Below are positions 10,555 through 21,795 of a DNA stretch of 64,000 bases, piece after piece. Below the pieces are notes generated by a model. The model did not search any database, was not told the origin of the DNA, and saw nothing but the letters and a program-made list of their open reading frames with translations. Position 1 is the stretch's first letter; the number at the start of each line of letters is the position of its first letter. This DNA comes from Lepidostoma basale (lineage: Eukaryota; Arthropoda; Insecta; Trichoptera; Lepidostomatidae). The stretch lies in the NCBI GenBank assembly GCA_022606425.2, contig JAHDVF020000503.1, positions 310,001-374,000 of the forward strand, read 5' to 3'. The position numbers were made by a program, and so were the translations under genes.

Positions 10555-11345
10555 ATCAATATTAAAATCAAATCATGTCAGTTTATTTCATCGATAGACG
10601 TTACAAAATAAAGGTTTAAGGCATCTATTGAGAACAGGTAAAATAATATACTGTATCCACTACCAGAGAGATGGTTCGACATTACTCACATCGAGAGAAT
10701 ATGTGGAGTTCTCTCTACATTGGTCTGGAGCCGGCTCGAGTGTGGCTCGGTGATATGCAGTCCCCACGAGGCGAGATACTCGCTCATGTTAGAGAGGGTT
10801 CAGAAAAGATTTCTGAGATATCTCTACATGAGGGAGTTTGGTAGCTATCCGTGGCTTTATCCCACTGCATTCCTCATGGGCATGCTTATCACGGGATTCT
10901 TTGAGAATTCTGTCATCTTGGAGGCTATCTATCTTTATGTTCCGGATGGTTATCTTCGACAGCGTCAGCACATACTGTTTTATTTCTCAGCCTGCAGAAC
11001 CAACCTGACTCTGGTGACGCAGGTGGAGAGAGCAATTAAAATGCTGAACATGATCGTTTCGGAGATCGATGTCTTTCATATTCGTGAAAGTACGTTCAGA
11101 AGCCAAATACTCTTGACTTTGGAGAGTATCTTGTATTTCTAATGTCGAACCATCTCTCATGCGTTTCTGGTATTATATATTTATTATATTTTACCTTTTC
11201 TCAAAAGATGTCTTAAACTATAATAATTGTTTGTTATATCTTTTGAGAAAATAAACTGATTTTATTTGATTAGGAAGACAAGGTACTCTCCAAAATCAAG
11301 AGTATTTGCCTTCTGAAAGTACTTTCTCTAATAGCAAACGATGAA
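10555..11345 (-). mobile_element. LINE-C1 3' UTR (outer copy), split by another C1
   Basis: Minus-strand tail and 3' UTR at 10555-10694 (tcatctattgaga...gatggttcgacatta) resume at 11272 with ggaagacaaggtactctcc. The interval is filled by an oppositely oriented C1 copy. The split phrase is continuous in other copies, for example 22462-22500. Confidence 0.75.
10695..11271 (+). mobile_element. LINE-C1 3' end nested in C1 (opposite strand)
   Basis: Plus-strand C-terminus, with the frame from 10720 to a stop at 11140-11142. It reads 'SPHEARYSLMLERVQKRFLR', 'YLYMREFGSYPWLYPTAFLM', then a deletion relative to the copy at 56436, 'GYLRQRQHILFYFSACRTNL' and 'LLTLESILYF'. The 3' UTR ends in a short TGATTT tail. 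'ERVQKRFLRYLY' is the usual end-of-RT motif of CR1/Jockey elements. The flanking atta may be the target duplication. Confidence 0.8.
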
Positions 11346-11682
11346 ATTCTTAAAGATTTAGTTCTATAAACTGGTTGACTATTGCGCTTTCTTACTTAAA
11401 CTATTGACGTCTCTTAGGGAGTACAAATCTTTAAAATCCCATTCAGAAGTCAGTTTGCCTTGTCATGCCCTCCCCTTGTTTTCAGGGATCATATTGGTAT
11501 ATATATCTCTTCCATATATAATTAAACTTTAGAAGACGCAAAAATCAAAATTCTCACTCATCTTCTTTTGGAGGAGCACTCCAGGCCACACATCTAGCCC
11601 AATCTTAAAACAACCACCAAATCACATTTCCACCAATGTTTCCAATAGACGCAAGAGGAAAAGCCATTAGAGCTGAATCTCT

Positions 11683-12240
11683 ATTCTTCTCAGTCGTATT
11701 TCTCACGATTGAGGGCAGTGTCCATCCATCGTGGAAACTACTGACCATGGCGCGCCATGCGCTCCTGTCACCTGCTCCAGGCTGCAGCTAAAGAGAGACC
11801 AGTCAGATTCCTGGTTTATGTCATCCCTGTGGTCGCCTTCCCTCCACTTTGCCCATGATGATGAGTTTTTCAAGGTTGTCCTGATCTCTCCGGCTATGTG
11901 TTCAAAATATTTCAACACTCTCTGAGAGCACATCCGCGAGAGTCTTGCCTTGATACCCAGCTGGTCAATGATTGACTGGTTTGTGTTTCTTGCCATCCAG
12001 GGTATACGCAGCATTCATCGCCAGCATTATAAAAACATCAATTTTCGAAAACATCATTTTGGACCTCTCCGATGTTCGCATCGTCGAAGACTCGCAACCA
12101 TAAAGGAATATGGAGAAAATAAGGGTTTGAACTAGTCTCGTCATGGTCTTGTTGGAGATATTTTTGTCTTGCCATATCTTGGTGAGCTTTGTCATGGCAG
12201 TTTTAGCCATTTGGGTTCTGCGTCAAATCTCCCTCTCGCA
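11683..12240 (-). mobile_element. LINE-R 3' portion
   Basis: Two overlapping frames together read 'IWQDKNISNKTMTRLVQTLI', 'FLYGCESSTMRTSERSKM', then 'LRIPWMARNTNQSIIDQLGI' and 'LKYFEHIAGE'. This matches the RTE-type end ('LYGCESWT...RILRIPW...NE.V...LLG'). A frameshift near 12000 separates the frames. Bases 11346-11682 show nothing recognisable. Confidence 0.75.
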
Positions 12241-13401
12241 TCCCTACTGGTCAGTACTTCTATATGCATGAACAGATATGAATGAATAAAAAGATAAATT
12301 CTGAAATATGATTATAAGTTTTAAGCTTTGTAATATTAAGAAGTTAAAAGCTTCTAAACCATTCGAAAAACTGAAGTGTAATTTCATTTCATCTATTTAT
12401 TTTAAATATATCTAAAGCATTACAGATTTTTTTTCCCAATGCAATAAAGATACAAGTTAGAGATACACAATAATTGACAAATAATAAGTAATACATAATA
12501 AATAAATAAAAGAGCAAGAAACATAAGATGCATGACAAATTAATAAAATAAATATACAAACAATTATAATAAAGATAGTACTTCCCTCAGATGAGTCAAA
12601 CTATCACAAAATACGTCAAACTCCGAGGTGATACGATTAAGCAAAGATATTGCTCTATCTACCGCCATAACCATTTGCAGGTTGGTTCTGCATCGTGGAA
12701 GATATAACAATCTATAGCCCCTTTGTCGAAGATAATTATCAGGGACGAACAGACCTACATCACTCAGGATTTCTGAGTTGTGTATAAAACCGCCAATCAG
12801 TTGAAAGAAATGAACACCCAAGTGAATGTCTCGTCTCCTATCGGGTGACTGGTAGCCTAGCATCCCTAGCGAGAAATCAGTCGGAAAGAGCCACGGGTAA
12901 TATCCATACTCCCTTAGATAGAGGTATCGCAGAATTTTTTTTGCACCCTCTCCACCATCAGGGAATATCGAACTTCATGCGGCGCCCAGATAATGGAACT
13001 AAATTCCAACCGACTTAACCAGAGAGTTATACAGCAGCTTCAGCACCTGAATTATGAAAGATCTTGGCGTTTCTAAAGACAAAACCAAGCATTTTGAGGG
13101 AGCTATAACATAGTGAAGTTATGTGAAGATTAAACGACAAGCGAGCATCGAACAACACCCCTAGATCCATGGACGTTGACGCTCTTTCGAGCTGGGCTTC
13201 ATCCATTAGATATCTGAAGTAAATTGTTTTAGTTGCTCGTGTAAACGACATTACAAAACACTTGGAGATGTTGAAGAACAATTTATTATGTTTACTCCAT
13301 TGCATGATGCTTTGTATATCGCGCTGGAGTTTCAAGCAGTCTGAAGGAGACTGAATTTCACTGAATTTTTTTAAGTCATCCGCAAAAAAAGAGAAATTTT
13401 G

Positions 13402-13446
13402 AAGACTCAATTACATTTGATATATTATTGATGAAGATTGTGAAAA
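13402..13446. repeat. 45-bp direct repeat, left copy
   Basis: Begins aagactcaatt and ends gattgtgaaaa. Its partner is at 13959-14003. Together they flank the LTR-like block. Confidence 0.85.
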
Positions 13447-13450
13447 TAAT

Positions 13451-13958
13451 TGTCGGGGTTAAATGCATAACCCATATAGGCGGACCTCGACTACTGAATC
13501 AGCATATTTCATGATGAAAAAACGCCTGACTAAGGACCTACTTATCAAAAATGATGAGTCGGGGCCCAGATTTATTCAGTTTGGTCACTAGGTCACTAGA
13601 GCAGAGCATCGTGTGAAAATGGAAGCAAAGCGTATAAAAGCGGTACATTTGACCACCATGGACAGTATTCCTTCTTGTGACTTCTAACCGACACGAGTCT
13701 ACGCCGTCAAGTCTACGTACGAGAAACCTCCGACCCTCCTACCGAGCTACGCAACTGTCTACACTGCTACGCCACGTTCCGACGAGTCTTCGCTCCCGCC
13801 GACCGACGCTACTGCCCAGTGAGCCATCAGCCCCAGCTGCTATCGACGTCCAGGCGCACGCTCCATCACGAGTACATAATACTGTTAACGTATGATTGCT
13901 TGTGACCTGCAATAAACGCTGAAACCTCCGCTGCTTTTAACTCTCGCCACATCCCCCA
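13451..13958 (+). mobile_element. Solo LTR-like insertion with promoter and poly(A) signals
   Basis: The segment starts TGTCGGGG and ends CCCCCA. A TATAAAA box lies at 13633-13639 and AATAAA at 13911-13916, in the order expected of a plus-strand LTR. Nothing coding is inside (a short frame at 13677-13895 is low-complexity). Instead of a 4-6 bp target duplication it is bracketed by a 45-bp repeat of LINE-C2 sequence (13402-13446 and 13959-14003, one mismatch). Confidence 0.65.
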
Positions 13959-14052
13959 AAGACTCAATTACATTTGATATATCATTGATGAAGATTGTGA
14001 AAAGAAGCGGCCCTAAAATGGAACCCGGAAGTGATGAAACTCGTTTCAATTA

Positions 14053-14393
14053 TGGAAAGCTAGACATCCCCAATCCATGCCTGACTAATACAAATGAGAG
14101 TCCGTTCGGAGGCAAACACTTGTATGTAGAAACATGTAAATATTGTGACGCTCGACTTTCTATCGTTTTCAAATACCGCGGCAGTTTCGCCGCCGGTCTT
14201 ATCTCCCTCTTATCTCGGGGTCCCGACCCCTGCCGACGGTTGATGAAATATTTTTGCGGAACAGAGGACGGCAGACATCTTGTCATGTGCAAATGGATTC
14301 TTATCAGCATGAGATAAATATTAATTATCCCGTCCTCGCTCGCACCAGGAGAGTGGACCCAGGCCCATCATTTATTTTCAAGTCATCATCATT
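14053..14393. other. Apparently unique sequence
   Basis: A frame at 13985-14317 runs through here but straddles LINE-C2, so I do not call it a gene. No repeat match. Confidence 0.35.
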
Positions 14394-14675
14394 CAACTAA
14401 CTAACTAACCATCACGCCGTCTCCCCGATGGGTAGGCGGAAAGAATGGATCACCAGATTGTTCTACCCAGACATAATTATCTCGCTTCCTCTTGTGTAAG
14501 CTTTGCATTTTTAAACCAATAAAAAATATTTAGTTAAATAAATAAGTAAGTAACTATCACGCTGTCTTCCCGAAGGGGTAGGCAGAAATAATGTACTTCC
14601 ACATTTTTCTTTCTTGACACAGATATCTCTTCCTTAACATTTATACATCGTGTCTTACACTCACAACCATTTCTA
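14394..14675 (-). mobile_element. Two LINE-T 3' end fragments in tandem
   Basis: Minus-strand tails (aactaactaacc and aagtaagtaac) head two pieces, 14394-14497 and 14544-14675, each holding only hairpin plus terminal coding bases. Confidence 0.75.
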
Positions 14676-14726
14676 TATTGAAAATAAATAAAAAATGTAA
14701 CATATTTTTTTTTTATAAAGTGTATA

Positions 14727-14868
14727 AGAAATCGACGCGCGTGCATGACACGATGTATGAATGTTGAGGAAGCGAGAGAAATATGTCAGGAAAGAATAGT
14801 GTGGCAGTCCATTCTTTCTGTCTACCGCTTCGGGGAGACGGCGTGATCATAGTTAGTTAGTTAGTTAG
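14727..14868 (+). mobile_element. LINE-T ultra-short insertion with target duplication
   Basis: Only 142 bp of LINE-T 3' end plus its (TTAG)n tail were integrated. The flanks ttataaagtgtata (14713-14726 and 14869-14882) are identical; the first two bases could belong to the tail. Confidence 0.85.
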
Positions 14869-14914
14869 TTATAAAGTGTATACAGGTATTTTGTTTAATT
14901 CCACCTAGGTTTTA

Positions 14915-14960
14915 GGCTTTGACCGGTTTCGGCAGCTCGCTGTGATCTTTTTTAACTGAT
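14915..14960 (-). repeat. HH-B-like fragment
   Basis: Minus strand reads cagcgagctgccgaaaccggtc, close to HH-B but with GCTGCC in place of GCCTGGC. Bases 14961-15247 are AT-rich with no call. Confidence 0.4.
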
Positions 14961-15247
14961 ATTAAACTAAATATATATCTTAAAGGAATTATCAATAAGT
15001 AAATTTTTATTTTCATTAAATTTCAAATAAAAACATTAATTAACATATGTTATTAAAGCGTGCTGATGGTTGGAAACACACAAGCCTTGTTGTATAAATC
15101 AAAAATCTGGTAATAAATGTATGGTTATATTTTCTTAGATAGTGTTTTCCATTATATAAAACAAATTTTAATAATAATACTCGTAGAATGGGCTGTTTGC
15201 GCTCAATTACTGCATACGATTTGTTTAAAGCTGAATATACTGTCAGT

Positions 15248-15365
15248 AAATTCTACACCAGACGATAGACAGCGTGACGATCACACTGCCATCTCCGGGA
15301 ATCGAACCCGGGACCTTCGGTGTGGCGGTCGTAGCTCTTGCTACTCTGCCACGAAAAGAGAAAAT
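15248..15365 (-). mobile_element. SINE-V head and partial body
   Basis: On the minus strand the head has an A-box-like tggcagagtagc and a perfect B box GGTTCGATTCC (15296-15306 region), then the start of the body (tctggtgtagaattt). Confidence 0.75.
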
Positions 15366-15444
15366 ATGAATTTACTGGCTCCCATATTTCCCACTTAGAA
15401 TAAGCATTATATGGTAAGTCTTTAAAAACGCAATAATTTAAAAC

Positions 15445-15880
15445 TAAGTAAGTAACCAGCACGCCATTTCTCAAAAAAGGGGTAAAATGTATCGCCACTG
15501 TTCTTTCCTGATTTCCTGACTTACTTCTCTTGCTTACTCAACATTCAATCATTGTGTCATGCACGCTTCTCAATACTCCGACTTCTCATGTGGCCCATAT
15601 TTCATATTTGATTGATTTGATCGTGCCACGTTTTCCTATATCCTCCTCTATTTCTAGTTCCGTTAATGTTGTTTACATATACATACTTTCTTTCTTCATT
15701 CAAACTTTCCATGTGTCTTTAATAACAATTTTATTTGCACTGCATTCACTTCTTATATTTGCATTTGACACTATCATCTTCAGATTAATTACACATTCGT
15801 TTAAGAGATTACAATTTTACTGCGTTTATTCTACTTTTCAGTTTCCAATTTTTTCGGTTCCATATATTCAAGATGTGTTG
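15445..15880 (-). mobile_element. LINE-T 3' portion, decayed
   Basis: Minus-strand copy from the tail (aagtaagtaaccagc) back to the 'ESRINAVEM' region. Many indels; no usable frame. Confidence 0.75.
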
Positions 15881-15920
15881 AACAGGGAGAAAATAGTTAA
15901 AATAAAATAAGGGTCCTAAA

Positions 15921-16400
15921 TATTTCAGTATCTAAAAAGGCAGCGCAATATCATCTGTATAAAACAATCATCCGAACAGTAGTGACTTATGGGTGTGAGG
16001 CGTGGACAATGACAGCGAAATCCGCAGAGCGACTGGATACTTTTGAGAGAAGGGTGCTGCGCAGAATTCTGGGACCTGTGAATGATGGTGAAGGCTGGAG
16101 AGTGCGGCATAATGACGAGCTGTACTATATTTACAAAGCTCCCAGTCTTCCACACAGGTCAGACTGAATAGATTGAGATGGGCCGGTCACGTGCAGAGGA
16201 TGCCGTCATCGCGAACCCCGAAAAGATTGCTATAGTGGCACCCAGGTGGTAGAAGACCAATTGGACGACCAAGGCGGCGATGGAAGGAAGAAGTTGGGAG
16301 AGATGGGGCGAAATTGTTACGAGGGTTAGATTGGAGGGTCGAAGCGGAGGACAGAAGGAGTTGGAGGCGAAGAATACTGGAGGCTAAGGCTCTGTTATTT
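15921..16400 (+). mobile_element. RTE-like LINE 3' end (single-copy family here)
   Basis: Reads 'TIIRTVVTYGCEAWTMTAKS', 'ERLDTFERRVLRRILGPVND', then in another frame 'LNRLRWAGHVQRMPSSRTPK' and 'RPIGRPRRRWKEE'. This is the standard RTE-type tail order. Frameshifted. Confidence 0.75.
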
Positions 16401-16449
16401 ACCTAACCACCCGTTCCACCTCACGAATCACTTCCCTACGGCTCTATAT

Positions 16450-16930
16450 TTTGAATCAAGATTTGTTTATATTATATTAAGTAAACATTTGGGGATTCAG
16501 AGATGCATTAATTGATCTGTTCCCATGCCTTCGTCCGACTTATTGAAGGTTTGTTTATATTATTAATATTTTGTAAACATAATGCGAGAATGTTTTTATT
16601 GATCTGTTCCCACAGGTACACGTGTCATCGAACAAAGCACACTGAAAAAAATGCACAGTATTTAAGCTGAACCGCATCATAGATACAATTGCAACTCCTT
16701 AATAGTAACACGTCTAGATACAATTGCAACTCCTTAATAGTAACAAGTCTAGATACAATTGCAACTCCTTACTTGTAACAGTTCTTTATACCATTGTAAT
16801 TTCTTGCTTGTAACATCGTCTTAAATAAAGTTCTCTACTTAAAAATTAAATCGTGTTGGATGTTATTCCATCCCAAATATCCTCACCCGAAAGATAAAAC
16901 ATAAAATTGGTGGCAAAGTGGCGAGACTAT
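16450..16930 (+). mobile_element. LTR remnant with primer-binding site
   Basis: The end of the block has a poly(A)-like ttaaataaag (about 16823-16832) and, just after the presumed LTR end (ataaaaca), the stretch TGGTGGCAAAGTGGCGAG at about 16908-16925. That is complementary to a tRNA 3' end finishing in CCA, as expected of a primer-binding site. The left edge is uncertain. No gag or pol follows. Confidence 0.5.
16680..16820. repeat. Four tandem 35-bp repeats inside the LTR remnant
   Basis: Units at 16680-16714, 16715-16749, 16750-16784 and 16785-16820 start tagatacaattgcaactcct. The fourth has diverged. Confidence 0.85.
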
Positions 16931-17389
16931 TTAAAAACATAAAAGCTCGATATGGTCTGTAGGGCCATCGGAGAAGACGAAGAAAAATGCAGCGCTTATT
17001 CCAGTAATAAGTGATTTTTCAGTGAAGTTTTTTATGATAAATAAAAAAAGCATTTCATCATCTTAATGTATCAAGTGGACATTGTTTTATCTCTTGTGCA
17101 ATTCACGGAGTAGATATTATATATAATTAGCGAGTGAAGTCTATTGTCGCGTATTCCGTGCCGCACGCGAGGAAGTCCTCTCTTACGAGATTACACGTTA
17201 AAAAGATAGCTTCGTTCGCAGATGCTTTAAAAAATTGAGTAATTTCATCACACTTCGAGTAATTATCTCATGTCTGAGAAGTGAACACGTGCTATGATAT
17301 CAAAATCTACTCCGCCAAACAGCTTTAAGATATTAAAGTGTTATTGTGTCAACATTTCTCTACACTCAATGCCGTCTCGAATCATTGTT

Positions 17390-18215
17390 TACCAGGCTGT
17401 TAAGTTGAATTTAATGTTGACTTTTCCAAAACAATTAATAAATATTAATATTGTTGCCAGCGATGAAATGGAACTAAAAGATACCTTAGATACTATGGAA
17501 GAAATACCAAATACAACATACAACATGAAAATAAACAAACGTAAAACTAAGGTAATGACCGTGGGTAGAGATGAGGGCCAAATAAATATAGAGATGGCTG
17601 GAACTGCGATCAAAAACGTAATGTCTTTTGTTTACCTGGGGAGTTGCATCACATGGGATGGTCGATCAAAGAAAGACGTCGATAGTCGTATTCACCAGGC
17701 TAAACTTGCCTTTAACAAAAAATCTTAAATATTCAAGTCCAACAACATAGACCTAAACCTCCGAAAACAACTTATAAAAACATTGGTGTGGAGTGTTTTA
17801 CTGTACGGCTGCGAGACTTGGTGCCTGGGCGAAAGAGAACGCAAAAGGCTGGAGGCATATTTGAAATGTGGACCTACCGACGAATTGCTCTTGTTTCATG
17901 GAGGGACCACACTACAGATGAGGAGGTTCTCAGCAAAGTGGAAGAGAATAGGCACATGAACACCATAGCGGAGAGGCGCGCGAGATGGATTGGTCATATG
18001 TTGGAACACGAATGTTTCCTGCATGATATGACGGAATGCTCGAGGGATCGATTGGCAGAGGACGACCTCGCCAGGAGTACCTAGACCAGATTTGCCGAGA
18101 TATGGTCTGCACCTCTAATGTGGAGTTGAAGAGAGTTGGTGAGGACCGAGCGGAGTGGAAGAGGAGATGCGTCACCTTGTTGCATACCAATCATTAGATT
18201 GAGACCGGATAAGAA
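17390..18215 (+). mobile_element. RTE-like LINE 3' half, frameshifted
   Basis: The frame to 17728 reads 'MEEIPNTTYNMKINKRKTKV', 'VMSFVYLGSCITWDGRSKKD' and 'SRIHQAKLAF'. It continues after a stop as 'RKQLIKTLVWSVLLYGCETW', then 'ARWIGHM' relics and an AAGAAG tail at 18210. The first ~100 residues of the open frame (from 17294) do not look like LINE and may be flanking DNA. Bases 16931-17293 are uncalled. Confidence 0.75.
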
Positions 18216-18287
18216 GAATAAATATGAACATTCTTAACAATGTTATTTGATTAATCTTTTTGGTACTTTTCAAATAGGGAAGATAAA

Positions 18288-18830
18288 CTAACTAACTAAC
18301 TAACCATCACGCCGTCTCCCCGAAAGGGTAGGCAGAAAGAATGGACTGTCACACTTTAACCGATGCGGCACTCCATCCTTCTCTTTTCGCCCCGCGGGAG
18401 ACGCGGTGTGATGGGTTGCGAACCTCATCGCCACCAATAGGCATCTCCCGCGCACACTTCGATCTTCCAACATCCACAAAATAAATCTAAAACAAATAAT
18501 ATAAAATACAATGATATAAAATAAAATAACAAAATAAAAATAATTTAATACAAAATGTTATTTTTAGATGGTGCACATTTGTCTATTTAATTTATGTTCC
18601 ACGAATCCACCGTTTTTTAAATTTAGCACAAAATGTAATAACACATAATGTTTTTCCGATGTTGCACATGTTGACATGGACGATCCGGACTTTTGTGTTT
18701 ATTTAATTTATGTTACACGTATCCACCGTATTTTAAATTAACTGTAATATGATTTAATTAATGTTCCACGTATCCACTTTTTTTATTTGGCAGTAATTAG
18801 GCACATAAAACCAACCAACACCAGCAAGAA
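18288..18830 (-). mobile_element. SINE-S2, long copy
   Basis: Minus-strand copy with (TTAG)n tail, the LINE-T-type hairpin and ~60 bp of LINE-T 3' end. Then a unique S2 body follows: 'ccgcatcggttaaag' on the minus strand, a GC-rich palindrome-like cgcgtctcccgcgg (about 18386-18410), 'gagatgcctattggtggcgat', and an AT-rich 5' part with gtccggatcgtccatgtc. It has no ORF and presumably uses LINE-T enzymes. Confidence 0.8.
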
Positions 18831-19867
18831 CTTGAAAAGAATATTGAAGAAATTATTCAAACTGTCATTGGAACAAATGAAAAATTTATTTTTGCACCTG
18901 TCAAAATTATTTATATAAAATTATTTATATAATAGGGAAGATCCTACATCATATTCAATTTAGAATCAAATCATATTCAAAGAATATTAAAAATATTATG
19001 TAGAATCTTTAATGAAGAGGTTAGGCAGCCAAATTGATATACCAGCACAACGAAAACATAAATACTCGTACATTATATTAAAATATTGGTAACACGTATG
19101 TAAGGAGAAATAATACAATCGTTGTCATATTTTACATTAATTTCACATTTATAAATGAAATAAAATGAGATCACGGGATGAGACACAGAGTAACTTCACG
19201 GATTCCAATACTGATACAGCGGTACATACGGCCCCATAAATCTTCATGTTGCAAATATTGTTTATGGTGCTTACGGTCTGGTAAATTCTTTCAAGACGGC
19301 ATTGGTTTTTAGATATTATAGTGCTATTGTGTCAAGATTTCTACGCACCGATTAGAGAACAGTATTTATCCGTGGTCCAAGAAACAACACCGCATTGTTC
19401 TCGGTCTACGCGCCACTGTTGTGTCTATGGCTTTGGCCGCTGTTGCGTGCATGTATTTACGTCCGTGCGACCCGCGAGTAAGTACCCACCAGAGTACCCC
19501 CCGTTCTCGATTGTCCTAAATATACGCAATGTTTTTGTTTTGCTCTAGGGAACAGTGTGAGTTTGCATTAAACATTGCGGACTCAGCTACCGAGCTGCGG
19601 TCCAATTTTATATTGCGCTCAAAAACGTGTAAGAAGGAACGTAAATTCACACGCAAAAGAGAGATGAAATTGGGATCACTTTATTTTAAATTCAGCGTTA
19701 CAAAAATAGAGTTTTATTTTCAAGTAAACTGATTTCTGAAAATCAACATGTTTTTTTCTGTTGTGAAATGCTAACGTTCGTTTAGTTTTAATATTATTAG
19801 TTTGATTTTGATCACAAAAATGTTCAATACAGTTTTTAAAAGGACCGTTCTAAATTAATTGTTAAAT
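18831..19867. other. No feature recognised
   Basis: AT-rich DNA. Two short frames (19321-19548, 19529-19732) have no recognisable motif and I do not call them genes. Confidence 0.35.
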
Positions 19868-19990
19868 TAGTTCGCAACCCATCACACCGCGTCTCTCGCG
19901 GGGACGAAAAGAGAAGGAGAATGGAGTGCCGCATCGGTTAAAGTGTGGCAGTCTATTCTTTCTGCCTACCCTACCCCTCTTTGAACTATG
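19868..19990 (+). mobile_element. SINE-S2 3' fragment
   Basis: Runs from gttcgcaacccatcacacc through ccgcatcggtt to a truncated hairpin region. No tail. Confidence 0.75.
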
Positions 19991-20439
19991 TAAAAATATG
20001 AAAAATTTACCTGGGTATCTATTCTTACATTTAAATTGATGATATTTTATACTTTATGACATCACTGGTAATTTTAGTATGGTGAATGCGTTCATCTGCT
20101 AACAATATATTGTTAAAATCATTCGTATTGTATGATAATTTGTAGAACAAATTGATTCAAGAGCTGACAAATAAAATCAGTTCATTTTTCTTGAGAACAT
20201 TAAATAAATTTAACATCAATTTCCATGCCTGAACCTCTGTAAGCCAGAAGATCCAAGTCCAAGTCCAAGTCCAACGCCAACTCAATTTTTTGATTTATTT
20301 CCTTTGTTGTAAGTAATAACCTGAACCCCAATAAGAACTTTAAATTAATATTTTAAATGTTAAATTTATTCATAATATTTTTTTATAATAAAGCATAAAC
20401 TCTCTCAAAACTGATCATATTTATAAACTGAGGAACTAA

Positions 20440-20479
20440 ATCACTGAGGAAGGACCGGGTTGTCCAAAACATGTCTGAT
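20440..20479 (+). ncRNA. Hammerhead-like core, HH-E
   Basis: CTGAGGA at 20444-20450, one extra A, helix II GGAC/GTCC with loop CGGGTT, AAAA in place of GAAA (one change), then ACATGT and C at 20475. ATCA (20440-20443) pairs with TGAT (20476-20479) as helix I. The G12A change would be expected to impair cleavage. Confidence 0.6.
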
Positions 20480-20511
20480 ATTTAATTTAATTTAAAAAAA
20501 AGCTAGTGTTG

Positions 20512-20810
20512 AATATTGTAGATGGTTTGGACTTATGGAAAGAATTAATGAAATAAGAATGGTAAAAAAATATATGTTAATGATGTAAATGGAACTAGAA
20601 CTAGGGGAAGACCGAGAAAAACGTGGCACGATCAAATCAATCAAATATTAAATGTTGGTCACGTGAGGTGTCGGAGAAATCGACGTGTATGCATGACAAG
20701 ATGTATGAATGTTGAGGAATCGAGAGAAATATGTCAGGAAAGAAAAGTGTGGCAGTCCATTCTTTCTGCCTACCCATTCGGTGAGACGGCGTGATGGTTA
20801 GTTAGTTAGT
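20512..20810 (+). mobile_element. LINE-T 3' end nested in an HH-E element
   Basis: Covers 'RWFGLMERINEIRMVKK' to hairpin and (TTAG)n. The flanks tagtgttg (20504-20511, 20811-20818) fit a target duplication in HH-E sequence, which resumes as 'ttgtatacaaagtat' (compare 45570-45590). Confidence 0.8.
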
Positions 20811-20849
20811 TAGTGTTGTATACAAAGTATACAAAAAAAAAAACTCTTG

Positions 20850-21700
20850 TCTGTGCTCTTCTACAAGATGGAACTTTCCCTTTCTATGGGATTTCCCTTT
20901 AATGTGTTTTTTTTTTACTAATTTAAGGTGTGCTTTATATAATATTTACTTCTGATTTTATTTAATAATAAAGAGATGTGAGGCCGCGCGGGAGAGATAT
21001 ATAAGGTTAAAAGAATAGATTAAATGTGGTCTGTCACCCTTTTGATTGGTGACAAGAAAAGGCTAAATTAAATTAACGTAAGTCCCGGATGGACAAGGAA
21101 CAGGCCTAGATAGTGCAGCGAGACTGACGAAAGGGCGACGCTGCGTCCTATTACAGTCTCGGGTGGTGGTGGGAACCTTATATATTTCCCTTTCTATGGG
21201 ATGTTCTTTCCTCTTGGATCAATTTTCTTTTTAAATTATACACATTAAAATGTTAGGTTCCCTGTGTTCCTGTCCCTAGTGTCCATGACTGTTTTCTCTA
21301 CTTACTTAAGATTTCTTTATTTCTTTCATCATTCGAAGTTTTCTCTCCCATCCCACACTCTGTCACAATTTTATAATAGGCCATAAAATCATGTACCATA
21401 TTTTGCTTTGTTTTGTTAGATTGGGACATAGAAGTGGATTGAAATTAAACTGGGTTAAATTTGGCCTAGATATCCTTCTGCTTTTTTTTCTGGAATGGTG
21501 CATTCTCCAGCCCTGCGTGGATGTAAGTCCTGCGTGGATGGGGAGCGAGCCTAGGGATTGTTTGAGCGAAGCTGACGACATACAGCTTCGGGTAAGCGGC
21601 GGGTAACGTTCTATGTCTTTATTTGTGTGTTAGTTTGTTAATTTGCATTTGTATTAACAATCACTGTATGTTACCCTACAATAAATAAAAATTCCCTTTC
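20850..21700. other. No gene recognised
   Basis: Low-copy sequence with GC-richer patches at 20980-21170 and 21480-21610. No frame carries a motif I know. Confidence 0.3.
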
Positions 21701-21795
21701 TGTGTCACTCGTTATGCGAAATGTCGCTCGTAAAGGGAGCATTTTTTACATATTTTGATCGTTATGCGAATGAATCGTTATGAGAGGTTCCACTG
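21701..21795 (-). mobile_element. Possible pogo-like transposon end
   Basis: On the minus strand the segment starts CAGTGGAACCTC (21795 back to 21784), the terminal repeat form of pogo/Tigger elements, next to a TA at 21796-21797. I could not find the partner end or a transposase. Confidence 0.4.

Larger units (their letters stand above)
12390..14052 (-). mobile_element. LINE-C2 reverse transcriptase region, split by an LTR
   Basis: Minus-strand CR1/Jockey-like relic. From its 5' side: 'LPGSILGPLLFTIFINDISN' (14052 to 13959), then after the LTR insertion a repeat of the last 45 bp, 'FFADDLKKFSEIQSPSDCLK' with FADD as the catalytic box (near 13380), 'MDLGVLFDARLSFNLHI', 'LKMLGFVFRNAK', 'ERVQKKF' and a frame at 12863-12564 with 'RRRDIHLGVHFFQLIGG' and 'LYLPRCRTNL'. 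The 3' UTR follows to an ATTTC-rich tail at about 12390. Several frameshifts. Confidence 0.85.

Noticed and set aside
13677..13895. 72-codon frame in the LTR-like block
   Set aside because: Serine/proline-rich low-complexity translation downstream of the TATA box; LTRs rarely code and no motif is seen.
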